Positions 55,350 to 64,000 of a stretch of 64,000 nt of DNA are shown piece after piece. The number at the start of each line of letters is the position of its first letter. Positions within the stretch are counted from its first letter, which is position 1. A program made the translations under genes and the position numbers. This DNA comes from G963662655 sp963666875 (GTDB lineage Bacteria; Cloacimonadota; Cloacimonadia; Cloacimonadales; JAIOQZ01). The stretch covers positions 310,001-374,000 of the forward strand of contig CAXXPU010000014.1 of the NCBI GenBank assembly GCA_963666875.2. The letters run 5' to 3'. The notes under the pieces were generated by a model that saw only the letters and a list, made by a program, of their open reading frames with translations, made no database searches and had not been told where the DNA came from.

Positions 55350-57657
55350 CGTCCACCTCGTCCCTGTATCGCGGAAGTGTAATCGTAAAGCGTGTGAAGT
55401 CGTCTGACCTGCTTTCCACCGAGATATCGCCATTCATTTCCCGGACGATCCCATAGCAGATCGAAAGCCCCAGCCCGGTACCCTTGTCGGGCGCCTTGCT
55501 CGTGTAGAAGGGATCGAAGATCGATCCGATCTCGGATTCCCTGATACCGATACCGTTGTCCTCGACGACGATCCGTATCGTCTCTCCATCGGCGACAGTT
55601 TCGATCGCGATCTTCTTCCGATACCCGGCGTCGGCACTCAGGGCGCGATCCTCCACCGCGTCACGGGCATTCGAGATCAGGTTGAGAACAACCTGCTCCA
55701 GCTTGTAGCGATTGCCGATCGTGTAGCCGGGATTCTCATCCAGCCTGCATGCCACATCGATGTTGCGGTTCGTCAGTTGCACCTGCATCATGGAAAGTGC
55801 GTCCCGGATGACGGCATTGACGTCCAGCCTGTCGAACACGATCGATTTCTGGTCGCGCGAAAAAACCCGCACGTGCTCGATGATCTGGCGAATCCGTTCG
55901 ATGTCCTCGAAGAGCGCGTCGCATTTGGCTCGTATGTATTCGCGGTCGGGTTCCGTCCGTCCGAGGATGTTGTCCAGCCCGAGCGAGATTCCGGAGAGCG
56001 GTTGATTGATCTCGTGCGCGATACCTGCGGCGAGCTTACCCAGCGATTCCAGCTTCGAACGCTGGATCAGTATCTGCTGCTGTTCCCGCTGCTTGCGTAG
56101 CGCCTCGTCGATCTTCTCTTCCAGCGTGTGGTTCAATTCCTCGAGCTCGGCCTGTATTTTCTTGCGATTTAGCGCTTCCCGCCGTGCAAACCGATACAGA
56201 AGAAGGAATACGGCGGATACGACAAGTATTATAATCGCGATCGCGAAGAAGAGGATTTTCTCGCGGTGTTCTTTCTGTATCTGCATCTGCTGGAGTTCCC
56301 GGTCTTTCTCCAGAAGCTCGATCGCCTTCTCCTTCTGTTCGGTTTCGTATCGAATCCTTATCTCGCTTACCTTGGTGCGATTCTCTTTGTTGTAAAGGCT
56401 GTCAACGAGGGTGTAGTATTCCTTGAAGAAACGCAGGGATTCTCGAAAGTCGCCTTGCGTTTCATGGATATCCGAAATCAGGAAAAGCGTGTTTTTCCGT
56501 TCTTCCAGCAGATTGAATTCTTCAGCGCCGGAGAGCGCTTCGGAAGCGTATTCGAGAGCAGTATCGTATTGCTTGAACTCGCGATACATACCCGCGAGAT
56601 TCAACTGAGATGCCACAATGCCTTCGTAATCGCCCAGGCGTTTCTTGATTTCCAGCGATTCGAGATAGCAGCGTATGGCATTTTGCGGCTGATCGATTTT
56701 CCGATAGACGTTGCCGATGTTGTTCAATGTACGGGCGATACCGGCATCGTTGTCGATCATACGGTAAAGCCTCAGCGAGCTTTCATGATTTTTGAACGCC
56801 TCTTTGTAATCTTCCAGCTCGTCGTGTATTATACCCAGATTGCTGTAAACACCCGCCATTCTCAGCGTGTCGCCCTCTTCCTCGAAGATCGAAAAAGCCT
56901 TATGGTAGTTTTCCTCCGCCTCTTCCCAGCGTTCCGAACGCCAGTAGAAATTCCCAAGATTGGTCAGCGCGTTTGCGATTTCCTTCGCATTGCCGTCCCG
57001 CTCCTTGATCTCCAGGGCTTCCGTATAGCATTTCAGCGCTTCCACGTAATCACCGACCTTGAACCAAGCATTGCCCAGATTGTTCAGGTTGAGCGCGTAA
57101 TCGGACCCGAACCTGTCATGCTTCAATAAATCTACGACCTGACTGTAATATCGCCTCGCCCTCTCGAAATCGTGAAGCTGCCACCAGGTATTTCCCAAAT
57201 TGCTGAGAGTTCTTGCCGTCTTGAGGGTATCGTTTTCCAGCCGGTGCATTTCCAGAGCTGATTCGAGATAATCGAGCGCTTTCTGCCACTCTCTTAGGCG
57301 GTAATACAGGTGACCGATGTTGTTGGTTATGTCTCCTTTGAGCGCAACATCATCGATATCCTTCGCTTTGTCCATCGCTTGCAAATACCATGAAAGGGCG
57401 TCGTTGTAGCGCTTCATGTAGAAGTATGCGTTTCCGATCAGTCGCAAGGATTTCGCGTCTTGATGCGCGTCGTCATGTTTTTCCGCCAATGTATGGATGC
57501 GCATGGCGAGTGTAAGGCTCTTTTGAGGATTTTCCTTCAGGATTCTTGTGGCTTCAGCGAATAGGCTGTCATTCTCAGCCGTCCAGTCATCTGTGCATAG
57601 CAGTGGCTGGATCAATAGAGAAAAAATAATGATAACAGTAATAACCAAAAACCGCAT
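55315..57657 (-). CDS. TPR-containing membrane sensor histidine kinase
   Basis: 780 residues: signal peptide 1-21, about nine TPR repeats (~38-425) predicted outside the cytoplasm, a transmembrane helix (~468-489), a coiled coil (~495-535), and a cytosolic kinase: H-box AAGIAHEINQPLSG with His548, N-box NLISNARDAV, G1 EDNGIGI and G2 GTGLGLSICYG. The periplasmic TPR array likely binds a protein or peptide signal. It is translationally coupled to the sigma-54 activator, so they form a cognate pair. CGGAGG ribosome-binding site. Confidence 0.93.
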   Translation of the reverse strand: MRFLVITVIIIFSLLIQPLLCTDDWTAENDSLFAEATRILKENPQKSLTLAMRIHTLAEKHDDAHQDAKSLRLIGNAYFYMKRYNDALSWYLQAMDKAKDIDDVALKGDITNNIGHLYYRLREWQKALDYLESALEMHRLENDTLKTARTLSNLGNTWWQLHDFERARRYYSQVVDLLKHDRFGSDYALNLNNLGNAWFKVGDYVEALKCYTEALEIKERDGNAKEIANALTNLGNFYWRSERWEEAEENYHKAFSIFEEEGDTLRMAGVYSNLGIIHDELEDYKEAFKNHESSLRLYRMIDNDAGIARTLNNIGNVYRKIDQPQNAIRCYLESLEIKKRLGDYEGIVASQLNLAGMYREFKQYDTALEYASEALSGAEEFNLLEERKNTLFLISDIHETQGDFRESLRFFKEYYTLVDSLYNKENRTKVSEIRIRYETEQKEKAIELLEKDRELQQMQIQKEHREKILFFAIAIIILVVSAVFLLLYRFARREALNRKKIQAELEELNHTLEEKIDEALRKQREQQQILIQRSKLESLGKLAAGIAHEINQPLSGISLGLDNILGRTEPDREYIRAKCDALFEDIERIRQIIEHVRVFSRDQKSIVFDRLDVNAVIRDALSMMQVQLTNRNIDVACRLDENPGYTIGNRYKLEQVVLNLISNARDAVEDRALSADAGYRKKIAIETVADGETIRIVVEDNGIGIRESEIGSIFDPFYTSKAPDKGTGLGLSICYGIVREMNGDISVESRSDDFTRFTITLPRYRDEVDDEQDSNPDSGR

Positions 57658-57685
57658 AATCCTCCGATTGTCGCACCCTAATGCA

Positions 57686-57715
57686 GATATAAGGGATAGT
57701 ATAACTTTCTGTCAA
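57686..57715 (-). promoter_or_regulatory. Sigma-70-type promoter of the kinase/regulator operon
   Basis: Minus strand TTGACA (57715-57710), 18 nt, TATATC (57691-57686), 29 nt before the kinase start. Confidence 0.55.
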
Positions 57716-57861
57716 AACCAAAATTCCGGGAATATGAAAATGTGCATTTCAAAACGAATTAGTGAATACGCGAATCCGCACATTTTTCTTGACAGGCAAT
57801 CGACCGACCCCATTCTGGTTACAGATGTGTAAATTGGTTACCAAAGTAACAAGGAGGAGTC

Positions 57862-58485
57862 ATGAAGTGGTTTGCTGCTTTCATGCTGCTTGTTCTGGCG
57901 ATTACTTGCAGTGCAGAGGGCTTTCATGTACTGGTTATCGTTGCCGACAATTGGGGCGGCAACAGTATGCTCAACAGAGAATTCTACGAACGTAAGGGAT
58001 GGGACATCACGTTGACCGGCACGACCCAGACCGTCTCATCCTGTTCAAACGATCTGCCGTCTCTCGAAATGGACATCCTGCTCGACGATATCGACGATAT
58101 TTCGCCTTACGACTGCGTCGCGATCTGGTCGTCCCGCTGGTGGGTAAACAATCCATACAGCGATCTTATCGGAAGTGCGGCCGCCATGAACGTTCTGCAA
58201 CAGGCGAATCAGCAGGGCAAGATCATCTGGGCGACCTGCGCGGGAGGAATTGTTCTCGCAGCAGCGGATATAATCAACGGCAAGCGCATACAGGGACAGC
58301 CGGGAAACAGTAACGAATTCATCACGATATACGAAGAAGCCGGTGCGATCTATGCAGGTTTTGGTTTGGCGCCGGTCATCGACGGCAACATCGTTACGAC
58401 AACGCGCGGACAGTTTTTGTGGGAAACGAACAATGAAGCAATAATAACGGCATGGAACCGGATGCATACAGGGAGGACAAGATGA
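57862..58485 (+). CDS. Secreted DJ-1/PfpI-like protein
   Basis: 207 residues with an AAGGAGGAG ribosome-binding site. Signal peptide 1-19 (ITCSAEG). The core is a class I glutamine-amidotransferase-like fold: FHVLVIVADNWGGN at beta1 and the nucleophile elbow IIWATCAGGIVLAAADIING with Cys in the A-x-C-x-G turn. DJ-1/PfpI proteins are proteases, glyoxalase III or deglycases; export is unusual for them. The next gene's ATG overlaps its stop, so it is co-translated with a type IX cargo protein. A TTGACA at 57789-57794 with a poor -10 may be its promoter. Confidence 0.82.
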   Translation: MKWFAAFMLLVLAITCSAEGFHVLVIVADNWGGNSMLNREFYERKGWDITLTGTTQTVSSCSNDLPSLEMDILLDDIDDISPYDCVAIWSSRWWVNNPYSDLIGSAAAMNVLQQANQQGKIIWATCAGGIVLAAADIINGKRIQGQPGNSNEFITIYEEAGAIYAGFGLAPVIDGNIVTTTRGQFLWETNNEAIITAWNRMHTGRTR

Positions 58486-60902
58486 AAAAGTCAACGAGCG
58501 TCCTTTTCATCATACTTGTTTTGCCTTTGTTGCTTTGGTCGGAATTCGAAACGATGTGGGAACATCAGGCTCAAGTCGAGTCCGACGCCAGCTTCAAGGC
58601 GGTTACCCTTTTCTCTCAAAACCGAATCGCATGCGCTGGAGGGTACTGCACATCCGGTTCCGCCTTTTCTTCGGGATATCTCGCGATTTACGATGTAAAT
58701 GGAAATTCTCTTGATTCGGTAGTGGCGGAGCGCGACGGCTGGTCGGAGCTGAATGCCGTCGTCCCCGCCACAAGCAACGAAGACCTTATCACCATCGGAA
58801 CTTCATTTGTAAGCGACTTGGGCATGCAGACCTGGGTCGCGAAATGGGACGACGATCTCAACCTGATCTGGGAAGGTTATTACGGCGGGATCGGCGAAGA
58901 TTTCGGCTATTCGATCGTTGCGCTCGACGACGGTTCCTGCCTGGCACTATCGTCGGTAGCGGACGATGTGGAGGGATTCCACGACGTCGAGCTGATGAAG
59001 GTCTCCGCGGACGGTGATTCGCTGTGGTCTGTCCGCTACGGATACGAGACCAACGACGAGGGCAAGGAGATTATCGGCGCGGGTGACGGTACCTATTATA
59101 TAACGGGCGCAAGCTCGCAGTTCGACAGCGTTCGCAACAGCCAGCTCTGGGTGCTGCACGTGGATTCCGAAGGAAACGTTCTGCAAGAGGTCGCCACGGC
59201 GATTATCGGTACCGGACCCGGCGATTATGACGCCGGTTTCGGCGTGGTTCGGCATGATGACGGCACTCTGACCGCGGTCGGTATCTCGGCAGCGGAAGGA
59301 AATGAGCGGATGGACGCCGCGCTGGTGAAGCTGGATAGCGAGTTGGGGGTTGAACGCACCGAGAATTACGAAATCCAGGGATTCTACGATTTCGCCTACG
59401 ATGTTTTGATCGCAGACAGTACAGACGACGTCGTAATCTGCGGATGCAGCCGGAGCTTCGCCAACCAGCGCAACAGCGGCTATGTGCTCAGAGCTGACGC
59501 GGAGCTCAACGAGCTATGGCGAACCTATTACCACGGCGATTACGCCACAGGGCTTCTGGACATGTGTCGGATCGATGACAATGAATTCATCTGCGTCGGG
59601 TACGCGGATACGGAAAACGGCGTCCAGCAACCGCTGATCTTGCGGATTCGCGACCGGTTCGTCATTGCCGATTTCGTGATTGGTCCCATTACCGGTCACG
59701 CACCGCTGACCGTCGATTTCGAAAACTTTTGCCGCACCTGTCCCCTCTACGATACAATCCAGTGGGATATCAATCAAGACGGCGTTTGGGATCAGACCGG
59801 CGACGAATTTCAATACACGTACGACACACCCGGAACCTACACTATCGATGTGCGGCTCTCCGGCGCCGAAATCGATACGACCATCACCGCGGTCGAGACG
59901 ATACGAGTCTTCAACGGAGACAGCGGCGTCATGTTCACCGGAAGCGGATCCAGAGCGCTGATCGACCCAGCCGAAGATATCAACCTCACCGCGGACTTCA
60001 CCTTCGAAGCCTGGATCAATCCCTACTCGTGGAACAACAGCAACACGATGGGCGATATCCTGCTTTGCAAGGGCGGAAACATGATCGCCATCGGCAGCAA
60101 CGCGAACATACCTACAGAAAACGCGCTGATGCTCAACCTCCGAATCGCCGACGGAACCAACTGCGTCGGCGCGACAGCCAGCAATACGATTTCGCTGAAC
60201 GCCTGGCAGAATATCGCGGTTTCATACTCCTCGGAAAATGGAACAATTGCCATGATTGACGGCGTCCAGCGCGATATAGCCTGGATCACGGAGCCGACCG
60301 GCGAGCTTCAGGACAATGCCAGCCTCGCGCTGACACTCGGAGCGCACAATGCCGGATTCTCCATGTTTCACGGCGTGATGGACGAAGCGCGACTGTGGGA
60401 TATCACCCGTTCACCTGACGAGATCCTCGAGACCATGCAGGAGCCTCTACTGGGATACGAGGCAGGACTGATTGCTTACTGGAAGATGAACGAGGCGAGC
60501 GGCAGCACGCTGACCGACGCGGGACTCTTTAATCACCACGGTGCGCTGACCGGAATCCAGTGGCGACAGGGATGCAATTTCACACCAACAGATATCGATG
60601 ACGACGAGACGATTCCGGAACCGCATACCGCCGGAATCGTCAATGTATATCCAAATCCGTTCAATCCCTGCACGACCGTGTTTTTTTCCATCGACCAACC
60701 ATCGATGGTGGATCTTTCGATCTACAATATTCGCGGTCAGAAGGTAAAAAACTTGCTTCATGAGAACAAATCTACAGGATTGCACCGGGTGCGCTGGAAC
60801 GGCGCGAACAATGCCGGTGCCCCCTGTGCAAGCGGAATCTACCTGGTCAGATTGACGACCGGGAAGGAGACTTGCTCCAAGAAGCTCATCATGCTGAAGT
60901 AA
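58482..60902 (+). CDS. Type IX secreted protein with beta-propeller, PKD and LamG domains
   Basis: Start at 58482 (ATGA overlap, GGGAGG upstream); 806 residues. Signal peptide 1-20; beta-propeller-like repeats (~30-385) with recurring DGxxxxxG...W motifs; PKD domain (~392-478: GHAPLTVDFENF, FQYTYDTPGTYTIDVRL); LamG/concanavalin-like domain (~480-690: FTFEAWINPYS, ARLWDITRSPDEIL, AYWKMNEASG); type IX sorting domain (~725-806: YPNPFNPCTT, YNIRGQKV, SGIYLVRL, KKLIMLK). Likely surface-attached and carbohydrate- or protein-binding. Partner of the DJ-1-like protein. Confidence 0.87.
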   Translation: MKKSTSVLFIILVLPLLLWSEFETMWEHQAQVESDASFKAVTLFSQNRIACAGGYCTSGSAFSSGYLAIYDVNGNSLDSVVAERDGWSELNAVVPATSNEDLITIGTSFVSDLGMQTWVAKWDDDLNLIWEGYYGGIGEDFGYSIVALDDGSCLALSSVADDVEGFHDVELMKVSADGDSLWSVRYGYETNDEGKEIIGAGDGTYYITGASSQFDSVRNSQLWVLHVDSEGNVLQEVATAIIGTGPGDYDAGFGVVRHDDGTLTAVGISAAEGNERMDAALVKLDSELGVERTENYEIQGFYDFAYDVLIADSTDDVVICGCSRSFANQRNSGYVLRADAELNELWRTYYHGDYATGLLDMCRIDDNEFICVGYADTENGVQQPLILRIRDRFVIADFVIGPITGHAPLTVDFENFCRTCPLYDTIQWDINQDGVWDQTGDEFQYTYDTPGTYTIDVRLSGAEIDTTITAVETIRVFNGDSGVMFTGSGSRALIDPAEDINLTADFTFEAWINPYSWNNSNTMGDILLCKGGNMIAIGSNANIPTENALMLNLRIADGTNCVGATASNTISLNAWQNIAVSYSSENGTIAMIDGVQRDIAWITEPTGELQDNASLALTLGAHNAGFSMFHGVMDEARLWDITRSPDEILETMQEPLLGYEAGLIAYWKMNEASGSTLTDAGLFNHHGALTGIQWRQGCNFTPTDIDDDETIPEPHTAGIVNVYPNPFNPCTTVFFSIDQPSMVDLSIYNIRGQKVKNLLHENKSTGLHRVRWNGANNAGAPCASGIYLVRLTTGKETCSKKLIMLK

Positions 60903-60904
60903 TT

Positions 60905-61035
60905 TCGGCTTTGACGCAGTCAATTGTAGGTTTCGCATAGCGACAACCTGGAATCTTAAGACACGAAATGATCGAACGAAAGCCTTTCACGAAGCGAAAT
61001 AGCGAAAGTGAATTGTCGGCTTTGACACAGTCAAA
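60905..61035. promoter_or_regulatory. Duplicated palindromic operator-like motif
   Basis: TCGGCTTTGAC[GA]CAGTCAA occurs at 60905-60923 and 61016-61034, 111 bp apart. The core TTTGAC-ACA-GTCAAA (61021-61035) is a perfect dyad just upstream of the TetR-gene promoter. It fits an autoregulatory TetR operator. The rest of 60903-61116 has no gene. Confidence 0.4.
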
Positions 61036-61049
61036 ACGAAATAGTAACG

Positions 61050-61078
61050 TTGTAATTTTGGCTTGCCGAAATTATATT
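61050..61078 (+). promoter_or_regulatory. Promoter of the TetR-family gene
   Basis: TTGTAA (61050-61055), 17 nt, TATATT (61073-61078). Confidence 0.6.
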
Positions 61079-61116
61079 CGAGATGAATCCGCGGGGGGAT
61101 AGCCGGATTTGGGGTC

Positions 61117-61740
61117 ATGTGCGTTATGACACGTAAAGAGAGAGAACTGCTTCGAAGAAAAGAGGAAATTATTGCGATCGCCGGCGATCTGTTCAGGCAA
61201 AACGGCTATGAACAGACCGGCATGGACGAGATCGCGAAAAAGGCGGAATTTGCCCGGAAAACGCTCTATCAGTATTTCGGCAGTAAGTCTGATCTGCTGG
61301 TGTTTGTTGTGTTCAGGCAACTCAGAGCGTTCGACGAAGAAATCGTGAAAATGTTTCGCGGCAACATGGATAAAACAGCCCTGGAGCGATTGCGCGATTA
61401 TTGCAACCTTTACTACCGATGGTTTAAAAAGAGACCGAGCGATTTCACGCTGATCACCTATTACGATCTCGCCGTCCACAATAGCTGGGAGTCGCTGCAT
61501 CCCAACACGAAAGCACTTATGCAAAACACCGATGAAAAGGAAGAATCCGTGTTTCATCAGATATTCAGGGAAGGCGTCGAGTCCGGTGAATTGAATCCCG
61601 GACTCCTGCCCGATCTCGCCGTGGATTTCCTCCAGAAAACACTCTACGGCATCGCTCACCAATATGTCCTGCACCCGCAGTTTCCCGAAGAATACTACCA
61701 GAAGGAAATCGATTACCTGTTCCGCGCGTTCGCGCCGTAA
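61117..61740 (+). CDS. TetR/AcrR-family transcriptional regulator
   Basis: 207 residues; an internal ATG at 61126 is an equally good start given GGGG at 61111-61114. N-terminal HTH (~10-55): IIAIAGDLFRQNGYEQTGMDEIAKKAEFARKTLYQYFGSK in pieces is the standard TetR DNA-binding domain. The C-terminal ligand domain has no assignable specificity. No efflux pump or enzyme follows it in the same orientation within the window, so its targets are unknown; the duplicated palindrome upstream suggests autoregulation. Confidence 0.92.
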   Translation: MCVMTRKERELLRRKEEIIAIAGDLFRQNGYEQTGMDEIAKKAEFARKTLYQYFGSKSDLLVFVVFRQLRAFDEEIVKMFRGNMDKTALERLRDYCNLYYRWFKKRPSDFTLITYYDLAVHNSWESLHPNTKALMQNTDEKEESVFHQIFREGVESGELNPGLLPDLAVDFLQKTLYGIAHQYVLHPQFPEEYYQKEIDYLFRAFAP

Positions 61741-61788
61741 GCGATAAACCACTTTCCAAAAAGTTCTTGCCCAATCCATATGATTATA

Positions 61789-61834
61789 GTATTGATGGTT
61801 CGGATGCGATATGTGAGTCGCATATCATCAATAC
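61789..61834. other. Two-tier stem-loop in a 398-nt gap
   Basis: Outer arms GTATTGATG (61789-61797)/CATCAATAC (61826-61834) and inner arms ATGCGA (61804-61809)/TCGCAT (61818-61823). No T run follows. The remainder of 61741-62138 is AT-rich with no convincing gene. Confidence 0.45.
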
Positions 61835-62109
61835 ATTTAACTGGATCTGCAACGACGGGAACGCATCCGCAGTCCAGGACCGCCAGCGATGTTTCCTTTG
61901 AATCATACAGTGAAGCGACACGAATGGTTGCGTTTTATTCCCAGACCGATCAGGAAAATGAATCGTAAAAATATTTGACGCCCATCAAGATTATGAACCG
62001 GTAATAAATAGCCGCAATATATAGATTTATTGCATAAAACCTTCCCGGTAACATTCGGCGATAAAAAAAAACCTTGCATTGATTTCATTCTGTTGTGATT
62101 CTGAATTCC

Positions 62110-62125
62110 CTGCTGCACGCAGCAG
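62110..62125 (+). promoter_or_regulatory. Small hairpin abutting the ribosome-binding site of the TPR kinase
   Basis: CTGCTGC-AC-GCAGCAG, immediately before AAAAGGTCGAG and the ATG at 62139. A 2-nt loop is too tight, so the inner pair would open; possible translational control. Confidence 0.3.
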
Positions 62126-62138
62126 AAAAGGTCGAGCG

Positions 62139-63974
62139 ATGGATGATACAGAGAAACTTATCAAAGAAGCAACAACAGCGCCCCCAAAAGCGCAGGTCGA
62201 ACTGTATCTTAAAATAGCGAATTCATATATCCCACAATCAGAATCGAGAAGCATCGAATACGCGAACCGAGCACTCGATCTCGCTGAGAAATATCAGGAT
62301 AAACAGGGTAAAACCAAAGCATTGATAGAGCTGGGCAAGATCCTGGGAACGTTCCAGCATAATTCCGAATCGCTCGAATACTTCCGGCGGAGCTTGATCT
62401 TCATCGACGAAATCGGCGAACTCAGCGTAAAAGCCGATGTCCTTCAGCAAATCGGGAATATCCATTACAAAATCGGCGAATTCAGCAAAGCGCTTGACTA
62501 CTTCTTCCGCTCCTTGCGGATCCTCGAGGACATCGACGATAAAGACCTCATCGCGCTCGTATCCAACAGTATCGGAAAAGGATATACTGCATCCGGAAAC
62601 AACGAGAAAGCGCTCGAGTACTTCATGAACTCACTGCACATCAAGGAGTCTTGCGGAGACGAAAAGGGCGTCGCAAATGTCAGCAACAATATCGGAATCA
62701 TCTACCAGAAGAAAGGCGAATACGACAAGGCGCTGAAATTCTACAATCGCTCCCTCGAAATACAGGAGAAGCTGAACAACAAACTCGGCAAAGCATCCGT
62801 AATCAACAACATCGGCATCATCTATTCCAATATGAACTACAAGAAGAAGGCTTTACAGTACTTCTTCGACTCTCTGGTGCTGAAAAAAGAGATCGGCGAT
62901 CAGAAATCGATCTCCAATTCCTACAGCAACATCGGTCAAACTTATATCGAACTGAAGGACTACGATAAGGCGCTCGAAGCGCTGAATCTGGGAATGAATC
63001 TGGCGATCGAATCGGAAGCGAAAGACCTTCAGCGCCAGATCAACAAAAGCCTGGCCGACCTGTATAAAATCCTCGGCGATCTCTCGACGGACGAAGGAGC
63101 ATACCTCCAGGCCTGCGAAAATTACCGCACCTCCATCGAGCACAGCCAGCAGTTTGAAGAACTTCAGATCTATCTCTACAAGGAAGCGTATAACAAGCAG
63201 ATCGCGGACATCCAGGCTCGATTCGAGACCGATAAACGCGTACGCGAAGCCGAGATCTTCCGCCTGAAGAACATCGAACTGGCCGAGGCAAACGCAACCA
63301 AGGACAAGTTCTTCACCATCATCGCCCATGACGTGAAGAATCCGCTGAACTCGCTGCTCATGTCGGTCGAATACCTGTCCATGCAACTCGACCAGCTCGA
63401 GCCGGAGAAGCTCAAGAAGCTGGTCTCGATCATGAACAACGAGATCAAGTCCATTACCGAGCTCTTCGACAACCTCATGCAGTGGTCCGGTTCGCAGACC
63501 GGTAAAATGCTGTATAAGCCCGTAAAGATCAAGCTGTCCATAATCGTTGAAAACGCGATGAAACATCTCGAGGCCGTCGCGTCCTATAAAGGTATCGACA
63601 TCGTTACAGCCATTCCGGAAAAGCTCGAGGTTCTCGCCGACGAAAACATGATCATGACTGTCCTGCGCAATCTGGTCACCAACGCGATCAAGTTCTCCTA
63701 TAAGGGCAGCAAGGTGATCGTCAGCGCCGAAGAAATGGACGATTGTCAGTTGATTACGGTATCGGATCAAGGTGTGGGTATCGAAGACGACCGTCTCAAG
63801 AAGCTCTTCCGCATCGATACGCACATGACCACAAAAGGAACTGCAAGCGAGACCGGTACCGGACTCGGGCTCATCGTCTGCAAGGAATTCATCGAGAAGA
63901 ATCGCGGCGAAATCCGCGTGGAAAGTACGCCCGGAAAGGGCAGTAATTTCTATTTTACCCTGCCCAAAGCCTGA
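62139..63974 (+). CDS. Soluble TPR histidine kinase
   Basis: Start at 62139 (AAAGG upstream); 611 residues and no signal peptide or membrane segment. About seven TPR repeats (~20-330, e.g. NIGIIYQKKGEYDKALKFYN) lead through a coiled coil to a kinase: H-box FFTIIAHDVKNPLNSLLM with His397, N-box NLVTNAIKFSY, G1 SDQGVGIEDD, G2 GTGLGLIVCKEF. No receiver gene is adjacent before the window ends, so it is orphan here. Compared with the membrane TPR kinase at 55315-57657 it lacks export and would sense a cytosolic signal. Confidence 0.92.
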   Translation: MDDTEKLIKEATTAPPKAQVELYLKIANSYIPQSESRSIEYANRALDLAEKYQDKQGKTKALIELGKILGTFQHNSESLEYFRRSLIFIDEIGELSVKADVLQQIGNIHYKIGEFSKALDYFFRSLRILEDIDDKDLIALVSNSIGKGYTASGNNEKALEYFMNSLHIKESCGDEKGVANVSNNIGIIYQKKGEYDKALKFYNRSLEIQEKLNNKLGKASVINNIGIIYSNMNYKKKALQYFFDSLVLKKEIGDQKSISNSYSNIGQTYIELKDYDKALEALNLGMNLAIESEAKDLQRQINKSLADLYKILGDLSTDEGAYLQACENYRTSIEHSQQFEELQIYLYKEAYNKQIADIQARFETDKRVREAEIFRLKNIELAEANATKDKFFTIIAHDVKNPLNSLLMSVEYLSMQLDQLEPEKLKKLVSIMNNEIKSITELFDNLMQWSGSQTGKMLYKPVKIKLSIIVENAMKHLEAVASYKGIDIVTAIPEKLEVLADENMIMTVLRNLVTNAIKFSYKGSKVIVSAEEMDDCQLITVSDQGVGIEDDRLKKLFRIDTHMTTKGTASETGTGLGLIVCKEFIEKNRGEIRVESTPGKGSNFYFTLPKA

Positions 63975-64000
63975 CAATCAACCTGCTTCCGATTGACTGC

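Noticed and set aside
61780..61968. 62-codon open frame in the 398-nt gap before the TPR kinase
   Set aside because: No ribosome-binding site, covers a stem-loop, and composition is not coding-like.

Overview
The window comes from a Gram-negative bacterium with about mid-50s percent GC. Evidence for an outer membrane is direct: a BamA/Omp85-like barrel fusion, an MCE/MlaD-type protein, a PorV-like barrel, several lipoproteins and their signal peptidase LspA. Four genes end in a YPNPFNP-type/FlgD-like C-terminal sorting domain typical of type IX secretion in the FCB group, and a fifth ends in a related domain. Strong GGAGG ribosome-binding sites and TTGACA-type promoters argue against Bacteroidetes proper. 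Cloacimonadota or a similar FCB candidate phylum is my best guess, but it is an inference without a marker-gene tree. No tRNA, rRNA, CRISPR array, prophage or transposase was seen.

Layout. 1-2350: 3' end of a secreted glycosidase-like protein, then a foldable intergenic element. 2845-7978 (minus): one tight operon, EIIA-type PTS protein > two paralogous cation/proton antiporters > AlkX/YcaQ-type DNA glycosylase > lipoprotein. 8171-10878 (plus): four-gene acyl cluster (hexapeptide acyltransferase, acyl carrier protein, adenylating enzyme, SDR reductase). 10875-11681: HIRAN-domain protein. 11933-18196 (plus): tdk, yggT, DivIVA-like, purine nucleoside phosphorylase, DksA-like, lspA, a secreted OB-fold protein, a PorV-like protein and a small tail-anchored protein, most with overlapping ends. 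18266-22849: polA, larA and a CPBP membrane protein. 23095-25673: clpB, interrupted by two single-G insertions. 26006-27421: HtrA/DegP protease. 27762-30671: saccharopine-dehydrogenase-like, half-size EamA and a repeat-plus-caspase-like lipoprotein split by one missing G. 30639-31442: ZIP metal transporter. 31709-33103: LPP20-like secreted protein. 33213-39396 (minus): hutI > mutY > MCE protein > a 1007-aa peptidase/beta-propeller/beta-barrel fusion. 39571-40038: RsbW-like kinase. 40105-43159: two tandem paralogous type IX cargo proteins. 43561-57657 (minus): TPR histidine kinase > NtrC-type sigma-54 activator, then a degenerate receiver protein and a 3290-aa secreted protease/beta-helix protein. 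57862-60902: secreted DJ-1-like protein and a PKD/LamG type IX cargo protein. 61117-61740: TetR regulator. 62139-63974: soluble TPR histidine kinase.

The most striking unit is 43561-57657. A near-consensus sigma-54 promoter (53817-53832, minus) precedes the degenerate receiver and the giant protein. Three roughly helically phased palindromic sites lie upstream of it, and the neighbouring genes encode a matching sigma-54 activator and its TPR sensor kinase. This reads as a self-contained signal-responsive system for one very large surface or secreted protease-adhesin.

Second-tier systems are the EIIA/antiporter operon, the acyl cluster and the caspase-like lipoprotein. Intergenic regions carry several families of long palindromic elements, two of them present as pairs. 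Three single-base indels in G runs suggest residual homopolymer errors in the assembly.
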